Shown here in pieces: positions 1 to 6,347 of a stretch of 7,658 nt of DNA. Source of the DNA: Gammaproteobacteria bacterium (GTDB taxonomy: Bacteria > Pseudomonadota > Gammaproteobacteria > Enterobacterales > Kangiellaceae). Location: assembly GCA_002401655.1 (NCBI GenBank), contig NVTT01000093.1, forward strand, positions 1-7,658, given 5' to 3'. The notes under the pieces are model-generated. The model made no database searches. It was not told the DNA's origin and worked only from the letters and a program-made list of their open reading frames with translations. Position 1 is the stretch's first letter; each line of letters starts with the position of its first letter. Both the position numbers and the translations under genes were made by a program.

Positions 1-186
1 GAAAACGCCAAAAAATATAATCGTAGAGATGTTAATGATCATTATAGTGAGCCTGTATTAAGTAAGGTAAAGTCTATTAATGAAGAAGATGATTTTATTT
101 CTGCTGATATTTACTTGGATGGCGACAAAGGGAGCTACATGACACGAAAAATTCCATTCAACCAAGTAACATTCGAAATATATTGA
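1..186 (+). CDS. C-terminal fragment of a protein of unknown function (5' end outside window)
   Basis: Reading frame 1 is open from the first base to a TGA at 184-186, giving the last 61 residues of a protein that starts upstream of the window. The visible part is hydrophilic and acidic in the middle (a run of E and D near residues 28-31) and ends in Phe-Glu-Ile-Tyr. No membrane segment, signal peptide or recognisable motif is seen. Its stop codon is the TGA inside the first copy of the 18-bp repeat, so this gene ends in the same kind of junction as its neighbours but in another frame of the repeat. I do not recognise the family; the open frame and repeat-linked end support it being real. Confidence 0.6.
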   Translation, partial: ENAKKYNRRDVNDHYSEPVLSKVKSINEEDDFISADIYLDGDKGSYMTRKIPFNQVTFEIY

Positions 187-200
187 ACCAAAATAACGAG
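183..200 (+). repeat. Junction repeat copy 1
   Basis: Exact match to TTGAACCAAAATAACGAG. The TGA at 184-186 within the repeat stops the upstream partial gene; the next gene starts about 60 bp downstream. Confidence 0.85.
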
Positions 201-253
201 AAGTAGAAGTAGAAACGGACTAATGAATTAGAATGATTTACTGTAGCAGCAAA

Positions 254-258
254 AAGGA
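254..258 (+). promoter_or_regulatory. Ribosome binding site deciding between two ATGs
   Basis: AAGGA lies 2 nt before the ATG at 261 and 5 nt before the ATG at 264. The spacing favours 264 as the start, which removes one Met from the longest reading frame. Confidence 0.5.
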
Positions 259-263
259 TAATG

Positions 264-593
264 ATGATAAGTTCGATTCAAGCTCTAAAAGAATGTATGG
301 ATGACTTAGGAATGGATAGAAATAATGAGGCGTTTTATAATATAGATGCTTATTATAATGACCTCACAAGGCCAGCCCAAGGAAATACAGTGGTTACATT
401 TTTTTCTGGTCAACATTCCACATTTGGGCCACATATTATTTTGGATGAAACGATAAGAAGTTTTGGCGTACCTTTTACAGAGTTCAAGCCTAAATACCAA
501 GAATTTAGTTACGACAGTAGTAATAAACGCTTAGAGATACAGGGCGTTGGCTATGAGTTTGAATTGGGTAGATTCGGGCTTGAACCAAAATAA
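264..593 (+). CDS. Small protein of unknown function (109 aa)
   Basis: A 109-residue soluble protein, or 110 if the adjacent ATG at 261 is used; the AAGGA at 254-258 is better spaced for 264. The N-terminal third looks helical, followed by an aromatic-rich stretch with many Phe and Tyr that alternates like beta strands. No signal peptide, membrane helix or catalytic motif is apparent and I do not recognise the family. It lies between repeat copies 1 and 2 as the only gene of a 397-bp unit. Its last residues, Glu-Pro-Lys, and its TAA stop are encoded by repeat copy 2, exactly as in the next gene. Size and orphan character would fit an immunity-like or cassette protein, but that is only a guess. 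Confidence 0.7.
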   Translation: MISSIQALKECMDDLGMDRNNEAFYNIDAYYNDLTRPAQGNTVVTFFSGQHSTFGPHIILDETIRSFGVPFTEFKPKYQEFSYDSSNKRLEIQGVGYEFELGRFGLEPK

Positions 594-597
594 CGAG
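580..597 (+). repeat. Junction repeat copy 2
   Basis: Exact match to TTGAACCAAAATAACGAG. It encodes the C-terminal Glu-Pro-Lys and the TAA stop (591-593) of the upstream gene. Its 3' end merges with a GAGGGAG purine run that may serve as ribosome binding site for the next gene. Confidence 0.9.
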
Positions 598-614
598 GGA
601 GCAAAATATTAGAT

Positions 615-851
615 ATGGAAAACCAAAATAAATTTTATGCTGAGCTATCAAAATTACTAACGAAACACAAAGTTGCAATTACTTGTAAAGCAAAATCTGA
701 CTACAAAGAAGTGTTGTTTCAGTTTTATTCAAACGATAAAGTAGTGTTAGCTAAAACTGGTAGAAATCATTTAACGGCAACCGACATACAAAGACTATCT
801 ACTAATAATCTAGATCTTAAAGTCGAAACGCTTAGTTTTGAACCAAAATAA
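615..851 (+). CDS. Small protein of unknown function (78 aa)
   Basis: A 78-residue lysine-rich soluble protein. A predicted N-terminal helix (about residues 5-19) is followed by a segment with beta-like alternation (about 20-48) and a short basic helix-turn region near residues 50-62. No membrane segment or known catalytic motif is seen and the family is not recognised. The start at 615 follows a GAGGGAG run at about 595-601 whose first bases belong to repeat copy 2; the spacing is slightly long. The gene ends Phe-Glu-Pro-Lys with a TAA inside repeat copy 3, so its C-terminus is repeat-encoded. It is the only gene in a 258-bp unit. Confidence 0.65.
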   Translation: MENQNKFYAELSKLLTKHKVAITCKAKSDYKEVLFQFYSNDKVVLAKTGRNHLTATDIQRLSTNNLDLKVETLSFEPK

Positions 852-855
852 CGAG
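838..855 (+). repeat. Junction repeat copy 3
   Basis: Exact match to TTGAACCAAAATAACGAG. It encodes Glu-Pro-Lys and the TAA stop (849-851) of the upstream gene. The flanks differ from those of copies 1 and 2, so the shared block is just these 18 bp. Confidence 0.9.
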
Positions 856-879
856 ATACCTATTAGGAGTAGTGAGTAA

Positions 880-1092
880 ATGATTGATGGTGATGACTCA
901 GTTGAGGATCGAGTGAAGTGTGACATTGAGATTGATTGTGCCAACGGTCAAGCTGTCGCTTGGGTTTTAAGAAATCTGGCTGATAAGTTAGGGCGCGATG
1001 AACTCGACACTGGATGGCACGATGTCAATGTTCCGAATGGCGATGAAGTTGGAAAGATTTACCTTGATTTCTATGGAATTGAAACAAGATAA
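880..1092 (+). CDS. Small acidic protein of unknown function (70 aa)
   Basis: A 70-residue acidic protein with a clear AGGAG ribosome binding site at 865-869, 10 nt before the ATG. The predicted order is beta strand (about residues 12-20), helix (about 23-38), then a Gly/Asp/Asn-rich loop and a final strand ending at repeat copy 4, which supplies the last residues Glu-Thr-Arg and the TAA. No motif or family is recognised. By hand count it is about 43% GC, visibly richer than the surrounding genes, which suggests an origin different from its neighbours. It is the sole gene of a 241-bp unit. Another reading frame from 998 overlaps its 3' end, but that is only an N-terminal extension of the next gene and is not favoured. 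Confidence 0.65.
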   Translation: MIDGDDSVEDRVKCDIEIDCANGQAVAWVLRNLADKLGRDELDTGWHDVNVPNGDEVGKIYLDFYGIETR

Positions 1093-1096
1093 CAAG
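1079..1096 (+). repeat. Junction repeat copy 4 (diverged)
   Basis: TTGAAACAAGATAACAAG, 15 of 18 matching the consensus. The reading phase is the same as in copies 2 and 3, with the TAA at 1090-1092 stopping the upstream gene; the substitutions change the encoded tail from Glu-Pro-Lys to Glu-Thr-Arg. Confidence 0.7.
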
Positions 1097-1108
1097 AAAA
1101 ACAATCTG

Positions 1109-1987
1109 ATGAATCAATATAAAAATATATTAAAAGAAATCAAACTAAAACCAGGACGCTCTTCTTTTGGATTGAACGATAATATTATTCATAGTTTAGT
1201 GTTGAGCGGAAAGTTGCTCGGAGATGATATTTCATCGCAATCAACTCCTAATGGTGTTAATTATGAATATGAAAACCTATTTATCACGACAGAAGGTGAT
1301 TTATATTTAACAGCCTGGTCTCAGAACAAAACATGGTTTATGGGAATTCTAGCTGCTATTGTGGTGGCTCTTCTACTCATGGTAATTAATTACTTTTTAG
1401 AGCAAGGAGACGGCGCAACTGATAATAATGGGAGTTCTTACGAACCTAGCGTAAATCAAACTATGTTTGCTAGGAAACCTAGCAATATAAATGAAGCTAG
1501 AAAAGATTGCTCTTCGGTAGTTCAAGTACCAATTCGACAAGGAGCACTTTGGAATCTAGCACTTTTAAAATCGGCTAAAATATATACTGATAGTAATATC
1601 AATATTGAAACCCACCTACATAAAAGCCGGCACGTTAATGATGGCTGGTATAGCAACTGTAAAAGCTGGATTCCGTTTGATACCAGTGAGCATTATATGG
1701 AAATTGATTTTGGTCGAATGGTTAAGATCAATAAGCTGGCTATTTCTAATGACAATACTGGTCAGTTTAAGGATCGTCGTATTGTGAGCGTTAGAGTGGA
1801 AATTAATAACCAGACGGTACTGAGACTGGAAAATCAATCAGTAACTACCTCTTTAGATATTCAACTTAAAAGTATCGATACTAGAGCTATTAAAGTTTTT
1901 GTTAAAGGAGCTAGTTACGGACATCCACCAAGAGTAGATGAGTTGGTTGTGTGGGGTACGCCTTTAGAACTAGTTCCAAATAAATGA
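1109..1987 (+). CDS. Single-pass membrane protein with possible winged-helix N-terminus and discoidin-like C-terminal domain (292 aa)
   Basis: Three parts are visible. Residues 1-70 are soluble and end in a strand-turn-strand reminiscent of the wing in small winged-helix families (weak). Residues about 76-97 form one strongly hydrophobic transmembrane helix. After a low-complexity linker, residues about 145-284 resemble an F5/8 type C (discoidin, galactose-binding-like) domain: an Asn-Leu-Ala-Leu start, a His/Asp/Trp-containing loop near 175-187, then an Ile-Asp-Phe-Gly strand followed by Ile-Asn-Lys-Leu near 199-210. Two cysteines (134, 184) lie on the presumed external side. With no signal peptide, the N-terminus is probably cytoplasmic and the binding domain external, a layout that would suit sensing. 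The frame is open back to 998, but 1109 is preferred because it avoids overlap with the previous gene and lies just after repeat copy 4; its ribosome binding site is weak. DNA binding is not proven. Confidence 0.75.
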   Translation: MNQYKNILKEIKLKPGRSSFGLNDNIIHSLVLSGKLLGDDISSQSTPNGVNYEYENLFITTEGDLYLTAWSQNKTWFMGILAAIVVALLLMVINYFLEQGDGATDNNGSSYEPSVNQTMFARKPSNINEARKDCSSVVQVPIRQGALWNLALLKSAKIYTDSNINIETHLHKSRHVNDGWYSNCKSWIPFDTSEHYMEIDFGRMVKINKLAISNDNTGQFKDRRIVSVRVEINNQTVLRLENQSVTTSLDIQLKSIDTRAIKVFVKGASYGHPPRVDELVVWGTPLELVPNK

Positions 1988-1989
1988 GA

Positions 1990-2007
1990 ATGAACCAAAA
2001 TAACGAG
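1990..2007 (+). repeat. Junction repeat copy 5
   Basis: ATGAACCAAAATAACGAG, one mismatch to the consensus. It starts two bases after the TGA stop of the membrane protein gene, so here the stop is just outside the repeat. Confidence 0.85.
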
Positions 2008-2281
2008 ATGATGGAAAGCGAAAGGGTTGGTGTGACTAGAGTTGTAGTATCTATTTATGGATTTGTCCACACTGTTAATAGCTCTCAGTCGAGCTAGGAG
2101 TGATTCATTTTGTGCGTCAATTTCATGGTCTAGTATTTGATTTTCGATTAGCAAAAACATTACAAGCTTCAAGAAAAGTACGGATACTATGTAAGCCGAT
2201 AAAGTATAGCCTGTAGCGACAAGTGTTGCATTAGGACGGAATATCGCCAGACCTCATACTTGCTGATATACAAGGAAAGAT
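2008..2281 (+). other. 274-bp leader between junction repeat 5 and the OLD-like gene, no convincing gene
   Basis: This is the longest gene-free stretch (294 bp counting from the previous stop). It contains two short open frames: an ATG frame at 2008-2097 (29 aa) that begins directly after the repeat, and a GTG frame at 2100-2216 (38 aa) preceded by a purine run. Neither shows recognisable protein character. It also holds a small perfect hairpin at 2079-2096. It may be a 5' leader or promoter region of the OLD-like gene, a non-coding RNA, or the remains of an older gene; the sequence does not decide. Confidence 0.4.
2079..2096 (+). other. Small perfect hairpin in the leader of the OLD-like gene
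   Basis: TAGCTC (2079-2084) pairs with GAGCTA (2091-2096) across a 6-nt loop. There is no following T-run, so it is not a standard intrinsic terminator. A 6-bp stem can occur by chance. Confidence 0.3.
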
Positions 2282-4288
2282 ATGAAAATAATAGAAAAGG
2301 TTGAAATTAAACATTTTAGGTCATTTGACGGCGGTAAAAACCAGGCTAAAGTGATAATAAACAATTTGGAAGATCTAAATGTATTTTCTGGTGCGAATGA
2401 TTCAGGGAAATCGAATGTTTTACGTGCTTTGAATTTGTTTTTCAACAATGAGATATCACCAGGCATCAAATTCGACAAGAATAGAGATTTTTCCAAAATA
2501 GTCTCAAATAGATTTGATCAAGAAATAAGAAGAAGAAAACAAAACGTTCAAAAATCAAAGGAAAGTGAAGTAACAAAGGTCGTTAAACGCTCGGACGAAG
2601 TAATATCCATCAAGCTGCATTTCTACAACCCTAAAAACCAACGGGGTCTCCCTCTACGTTTTTGGATTTCAAAACAATACACTTCAAAAAATCGATTTGA
2701 AGGAGAATATATATATCAAAATAGCTTGCAGGGAAATGGCCAAGTAAAGGTTTTTCTCGGTAATTTCAAGTTTGAATATGTTCCTGCGATCAAAGATACT
2801 AACTATTTTAAGCACCTATTTCAAAAACTGCAAACATATCTATTTGAAAAAGGAAGTAAAAAATCAGGTAATACATTTGCGAAATCATCTGAACATTTTA
2901 ACTCATCCTTGGAAAAAGAAACAGAGAACTTATTTAAGCAGTTTCTACAAAGTAGTGGTGTTGATGCTGCATTCCATGTCCCCTCGACTCTTGTTGACTT
3001 TTTTCGGACCCTTTCGGTGAAAACAGAAAATGACATATCGCTTTTCGATCGGGGAGATGGGGTTCAAGCAAGATTTATTCCTGAGATATTAAATGAAATT
3101 TCCAAAGACACTAAAAAAAATATTATTTGGGGTTTTGAAGAACCTGAAAATTCATATGAAGCAAAAAATATTAGGCAAATAAGAGACGAATTCCAAAATA
3201 AATATTCTCGCGATAAACAAATATTCATTACTTCGCATACTAAAGAATTTTTGTCCCTCAAGAGAAAACACACACACCAGGAAGCGAACATTCTCAAAAA
3301 TAAGAAATATAGAACTAAAACTGAACGTGATTCGGCTTTAAGTAAATTAAGCATGGGGCGAACATCTAGTTTAATTTCCATATATCGAGTTTGGAAAAAC
3401 TCTGAAACAAATAATACATCTCTAATTACGCGATTCGATGAGAAAAATAAAGAGTGGGAAAATACCTGTGATGATTTGGGAATTGTTGAAGAGTCAAGAA
3501 TAGTTGAACTTTTACAAGAAAAAATTGAGTTGCAAGACCTGGAAATATCTAAATCAAACCTATCTGAAGTTAAACAAAAACTGATTAGCGAAGAAAGAAT
3601 TCAAGATTTGCGGGATGCTCTAGATAATATAACTACCATGGAAGCAAAAATAGCAGAGTACGAAAAACCAATACTGTACGTAGAAGATCGATTAGATCAC
3701 ATTTATAAGATCGCTTTTCTAAAGCTAAATAATGTTGGTTTTACTCTAAGTAATCTCGATGAGAAATTTAAGGAGCATGGATCATTTGTTATTAGGCGAT
3801 CTGAAGGCGCAAGTAAGCTTGATGGCTTCCTTCGGTGTGCAAATACGGATGGTTTTGAAGAAAAAAAAGTTGCTGGGTTGTTTGATTTTGACAGGGAGGG
3901 ATCCAATAAATTTTATATGCTCACAAAACATCAAATGTGGGCCGACAGTATAAGTGGCACCAAAGAAACGGGATACTATATTAAAAGGAAAGATCACAAT
4001 AGTTTTAGTGCTCTTCTGATTCCAATCCCTAACAGATTGAAGAAGCTTCTGAGTGACGTAGAAAAAGGTAAATTCGATAGCTTTATAGAAATAGAAAATT
4101 TATTACCGGTGGAATTTTTGAAAAAGAACAATTTAGTTTCCATTGAGCATATCTTAAATGTTGAATACTACAAAATTAAGGAAAAGAAAAAGTCAAAGCT
4201 TCCTAAAATTTTGATAGAAGAGCCTGTTAATACATTCAAGGACTTTAAACCTTTATATGACGCCCTCGAAATGTTATTTGATTACTAA
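2282..4288 (+). CDS. OLD-like ATPase with C-terminal TOPRIM domain, probable defence nuclease (668 aa)
   Basis: The N-terminus matches an SMC/ABC-like ATPase: an initial beta-strand with His-Phe-Arg-Ser-Phe, then Walker A GANDSGKS at residues 37-44. The Tyr-Val-Pro-Ala-Ile segment near 166-170, Asp-Arg-Gly-Asp-Gly-Val-Gln near 256-262 (signature-like), Walker B ending in Phe-Glu-Glu-Pro-Glu at 285-289 and Thr-Ser-His-Thr at 317-320 complete the domain. A helical, coiled-coil-prone region spans about 400-460. The C-terminal part carries TOPRIM-like motifs: Ile-Leu-Tyr-Val-Glu-Asp near 464-469 and Leu-Phe-Asp-Phe-Asp-Arg-Glu-Gly at 533-540, with Glu468, Asp535 and Asp537 as likely metal ligands. 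OLD-family proteins with this layout act in phage defence (P2 Old, Gabija GajA, some retron effectors). No GajB-type helicase or reverse transcriptase is adjacent, so a stand-alone OLD protein or a new system type is likeliest. The start is set by AAGGA at 2272-2276. Confidence 0.88.
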   Translation: MKIIEKVEIKHFRSFDGGKNQAKVIINNLEDLNVFSGANDSGKSNVLRALNLFFNNEISPGIKFDKNRDFSKIVSNRFDQEIRRRKQNVQKSKESEVTKVVKRSDEVISIKLHFYNPKNQRGLPLRFWISKQYTSKNRFEGEYIYQNSLQGNGQVKVFLGNFKFEYVPAIKDTNYFKHLFQKLQTYLFEKGSKKSGNTFAKSSEHFNSSLEKETENLFKQFLQSSGVDAAFHVPSTLVDFFRTLSVKTENDISLFDRGDGVQARFIPEILNEISKDTKKNIIWGFEEPENSYEAKNIRQIRDEFQNKYSRDKQIFITSHTKEFLSLKRKHTHQEANILKNKKYRTKTERDSALSKLSMGRTSSLISIYRVWKNSETNNTSLITRFDEKNKEWENTCDDLGIVEESRIVELLQEKIELQDLEISKSNLSEVKQKLISEERIQDLRDALDNITTMEAKIAEYEKPILYVEDRLDHIYKIAFLKLNNVGFTLSNLDEKFKEHGSFVIRRSEGASKLDGFLRCANTDGFEEKKVAGLFDFDREGSNKFYMLTKHQMWADSISGTKETGYYIKRKDHNSFSALLIPIPNRLKKLLSDVEKGKFDSFIEIENLLPVEFLKKNNLVSIEHILNVEYYKIKEKKKSKLPKILIEEPVNTFKDFKPLYDALEMLFDY

Positions 4289-4370
4289 ATGGGAGCTTGG
4301 GTTATAATCCCTGAATAAAGAGAAACTCAATATTGCCGTGGCACTAGTAACTCTAATGTTAACGTGATAA

Positions 4371-4388
4371 TTGCAACAAAATAACGAA
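4371..4388 (+). repeat. Junction repeat copy 6 (diverged)
   Basis: TTGCAACAAAATAACGAA, 15 of 18 matching the consensus, with the central AAAATAAC block intact. It lies 82 bp after the OLD-like gene and 12 bp before the next short gene. Confidence 0.7.
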
Positions 4389-4391
4389 AGG
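4387..4391 (+). promoter_or_regulatory. Ribosome binding site for the 47-aa membrane peptide
   Basis: AAAGG is 9 nt before the GTG at 4401, and an in-frame TAG at 4392-4394 rules out any longer frame. It overlaps the last two bases of repeat copy 6. Confidence 0.4.
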
Positions 4392-4400
4392 TAGAAAACA

Positions 4401-4544
4401 GTGTTATTAAGCTTACGCGAATATAAACTAGAATGGTTTCTACTTATATTGTCATCTCTAGTCATGGGCGTGTGTTTTCATATTAAGCCTGATTTTGTAG
4501 ATGATCTGGTATTTAGTTTTCACAAGGTAGCGGGCAGATTATAA
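4401..4544 (+). CDS. Putative 47-aa single-pass membrane peptide with GTG start
   Basis: A short GTG-initiated frame that encodes basic and polar residues, one hydrophobic helix (about residues 12-26) and a hydrophilic C-terminal tail. Support for translation: a suitably spaced AAAGG, a composition typical of a small membrane protein, and a stop only 4 nt before the ATG of the 566-aa gene, which has no good Shine-Dalgarno site of its own. This suggests translational coupling of the two genes. It lies in the same repeat-bounded unit as the 566-aa gene, so the two probably move together. No family is recognised; a membrane partner or small toxin/antitoxin-like peptide are both possible. A non-coding leader remains a real alternative. 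Confidence 0.45.
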   Translation: MLLSLREYKLEWFLLILSSLVMGVCFHIKPDFVDDLVFSFHKVAGRL

Positions 4545-4548
4545 ATAT

Positions 4549-6249
4549 ATGGATCTATTTAATATTAAAAGGATTTACTCGCTAACCACTGAGCCCGAAG
4601 GCAAAACTGAATTTGATCGTTGGACTTCACAAGAAGATGTTGTGAGCTTTTTAAGCGAAGATTTAAACGATGAATACATAATCGTTTATTCATCGTTACC
4701 ACACACATTTGTACACTCAGTATTTATTCCTAAACCTGTACTTACTAAAGACTTAGTAAACGATCTACTAAAATGGAGTAGTAATCCTTTCTCATCGTGG
4801 GGATTAACGTGTTCGTCTAGCGATGCTTGGATAGAACCACCACTTTATAACTCTGGGAGTCAAACACTGAGTACAGGCGAGCAAATTGTATTTGGGCGTT
4901 CATTTGAAGGTATCAATAGCAATCGAAACTACTATGAGATAAATCAAAAGATTTCACATGTGCTAGACATTCACTTTATTCCTGAGCGTAATGCTTGGTG
5001 TAGATTAGATGATCATGGTGATATGTTAGATGTATTTAAGATCATAGAAATTGATGACTTTCCTAGGAATGAAACTGGTACGATCATTTGTGTTAAGAAA
5101 GATGTGCTTAGCGAGTATTCAAGTGTAGAAAACCTAACTTTAATGAGGATGTTTGACTTCACCAGATATAGGTCAGATAATTTCTTAGGATGGGATAACA
5201 AACAAGAGTCTAAAGAAATTCAAAACTCAAAGTCAATTTATGGCTCGCTAATGATTAAGCCTGGAACAGGTAGCTATTCCAATGGGTTTCAGCTTGTAGA
5301 GATAAATATTCCTAAAGAAAATATTGTAGATCGCGCGTGGGGCAGACCAATAGATGAAGGCCAAAAAAAGTATTGCTCTTTTATTGCTAATGACTGGAAA
5401 AACCAAGTCATTTCTGAAATCTCATGCGACCCTGATTGCATATCTAACTATTTTACTGAATCTGATCTTCCGTACGAAATTACCCCTGCCTTCTTCAGAC
5501 CGGAAGTTTTAGCTAAATATAAAGCGGATAGAGCAAAATACAAGCTGGGTACTCGCTCTGTTAGTTGTCGAGGGGCTTGGCATCTAAAAACTTTTGATAT
5601 TAATTCAGCTGGTCAAGTTCATACTTATCTAATTTATTTAAGCAGTATGCCTTATGAAGAACAACTACATTGGAAGCAGTATAACGAGAATCCAAAAGCG
5701 CCACTTTCTGCGCGCGCTATTAGAACAGACTTTGAAGGCCAATTTTACGAAGGTTATGATCCACTACCAAGCTTGAAACACAAGCTCGAGGTTCTTCATA
5801 CACAAAGCGCTGAATGGTGGGTTCTTAGAGATGAGAGCGCTCCAGATAAAGTCCATTATCCTTACACAGAATCAAAGGATGAATGGGCGGAGGAAATATT
5901 AAACCTAGATCAACTGTTGGTTGAAGGTTTGCAAGAAAAATGGTTGAGAAAAAAGGCAAAAGAGTTGGGTTGTAAACCAGATGACCGACTTAGAGCGTTA
6001 AAGCTATTGGAAATAATTCTCGTTGCTATAGATTTCAATCAAGATCATGCAAGAGAAATTATGACACCATTTCATGTCGTCCATAATTTAAGGTCATTAC
6101 TAAAAGGGCATACATCTGGAACGGAAGCAGAGAAAGAGCGAAAAAAAGCCTTAAAAGAACATGGTAACTTTAGAAAGCATTTCGAAAAAATTAGTGCGGA
6201 CTGTGACGAAACTATTAAAATTATAGGCAAGGCGCTCAAAGAAATATGA
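4549..6249 (+). CDS. Large conserved-looking protein of unknown function (566 aa)
   Basis: A soluble 566-residue protein, rich in Trp and Tyr, with no signal peptide or membrane helix. The first two thirds look like mixed alpha/beta. A distinctive block at about 334-398 contains Arg-Gly-Ala-Trp, then Gly-Gln-Val-His-Thr-Tyr-Leu, Pro-Tyr-Glu-Glu-Gln and Tyr-Asn-Glu-Asn-Pro-Lys. After a Glu-Trp-Trp at 422-424 the protein becomes all-helical. This tail includes R-x5-H at Arg515-His521, which fits the loose HEPN RNase spacing but is short enough to arise by chance. I cannot name a domain. The first possible ATG is 4549, since an in-frame TAG lies at 4528-4530; no good ribosome binding site is seen, so coupling to the 47-aa gene 4 nt upstream is plausible. 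The position next to OLD-like and nuclease-like genes hints at a defence role. Confidence 0.85.
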   Translation: MDLFNIKRIYSLTTEPEGKTEFDRWTSQEDVVSFLSEDLNDEYIIVYSSLPHTFVHSVFIPKPVLTKDLVNDLLKWSSNPFSSWGLTCSSSDAWIEPPLYNSGSQTLSTGEQIVFGRSFEGINSNRNYYEINQKISHVLDIHFIPERNAWCRLDDHGDMLDVFKIIEIDDFPRNETGTIICVKKDVLSEYSSVENLTLMRMFDFTRYRSDNFLGWDNKQESKEIQNSKSIYGSLMIKPGTGSYSNGFQLVEINIPKENIVDRAWGRPIDEGQKKYCSFIANDWKNQVISEISCDPDCISNYFTESDLPYEITPAFFRPEVLAKYKADRAKYKLGTRSVSCRGAWHLKTFDINSAGQVHTYLIYLSSMPYEEQLHWKQYNENPKAPLSARAIRTDFEGQFYEGYDPLPSLKHKLEVLHTQSAEWWVLRDESAPDKVHYPYTESKDEWAEEILNLDQLLVEGLQEKWLRKKAKELGCKPDDRLRALKLLEIILVAIDFNQDHAREIMTPFHVVHNLRSLLKGHTSGTEAEKERKKALKEHGNFRKHFEKISADCDETIKIIGKALKEI

Positions 6250-6296
6250 GTGTTGTGGCTGATAAACTACACAATTCGAACCGTTAAAATGAAACG

Positions 6297-6314
6297 TTGA
6301 AACAAAATAACTAG
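6297..6314 (+). repeat. Junction repeat copy 7
   Basis: TTGAAACAAAATAACTAG, 16 of 18 matching the consensus. It lies 47 bp after the stop of the 566-aa gene and 33 bp before the start of the next gene. Confidence 0.75.
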
Positions 6315-6347
6315 AAAAAACAATATAAATTAAAGAGAATAAACTGC

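Noticed and set aside
183..855. CRISPR array
   Set aside because: Repeats are short and separated by variable lengths (241-2381 bp) that contain genes, not uniform short spacers, and no cas gene is present.
998..1108. N-terminal extension of the membrane protein from an ATG at 998
   Set aside because: It overlaps the preceding 70-aa gene by 95 bp and crosses repeat copy 4; every other unit starts its gene after a repeat, so 1109 fits better.
1915..2172. Reverse-strand frame of 85 codons
   Set aside because: It overlaps the end of the membrane protein gene and a junction repeat, shows no protein-like character, and opposes the orientation of all other genes.
2008..2216. Two short forward frames (29 and 38 aa) in the leader
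   Set aside because: No recognisable protein features; lengths are within chance expectation. Kept only as part of the leader description.
2282..4288. Assignment as GajA of a Gabija system
   Set aside because: No UvrD-like GajB gene follows, and the domain layout is shared by several OLD-like groups, so a specific symbol is not justified.
4290..4312. GGGA...TCCC near the end of the OLD-like gene as a terminator
   Set aside because: The stem is only 4 bp with poor inner pairing and no T-run.
6246..6287. 13-codon frame overlapping the end of the 566-aa gene
   Set aside because: Too short and without support.
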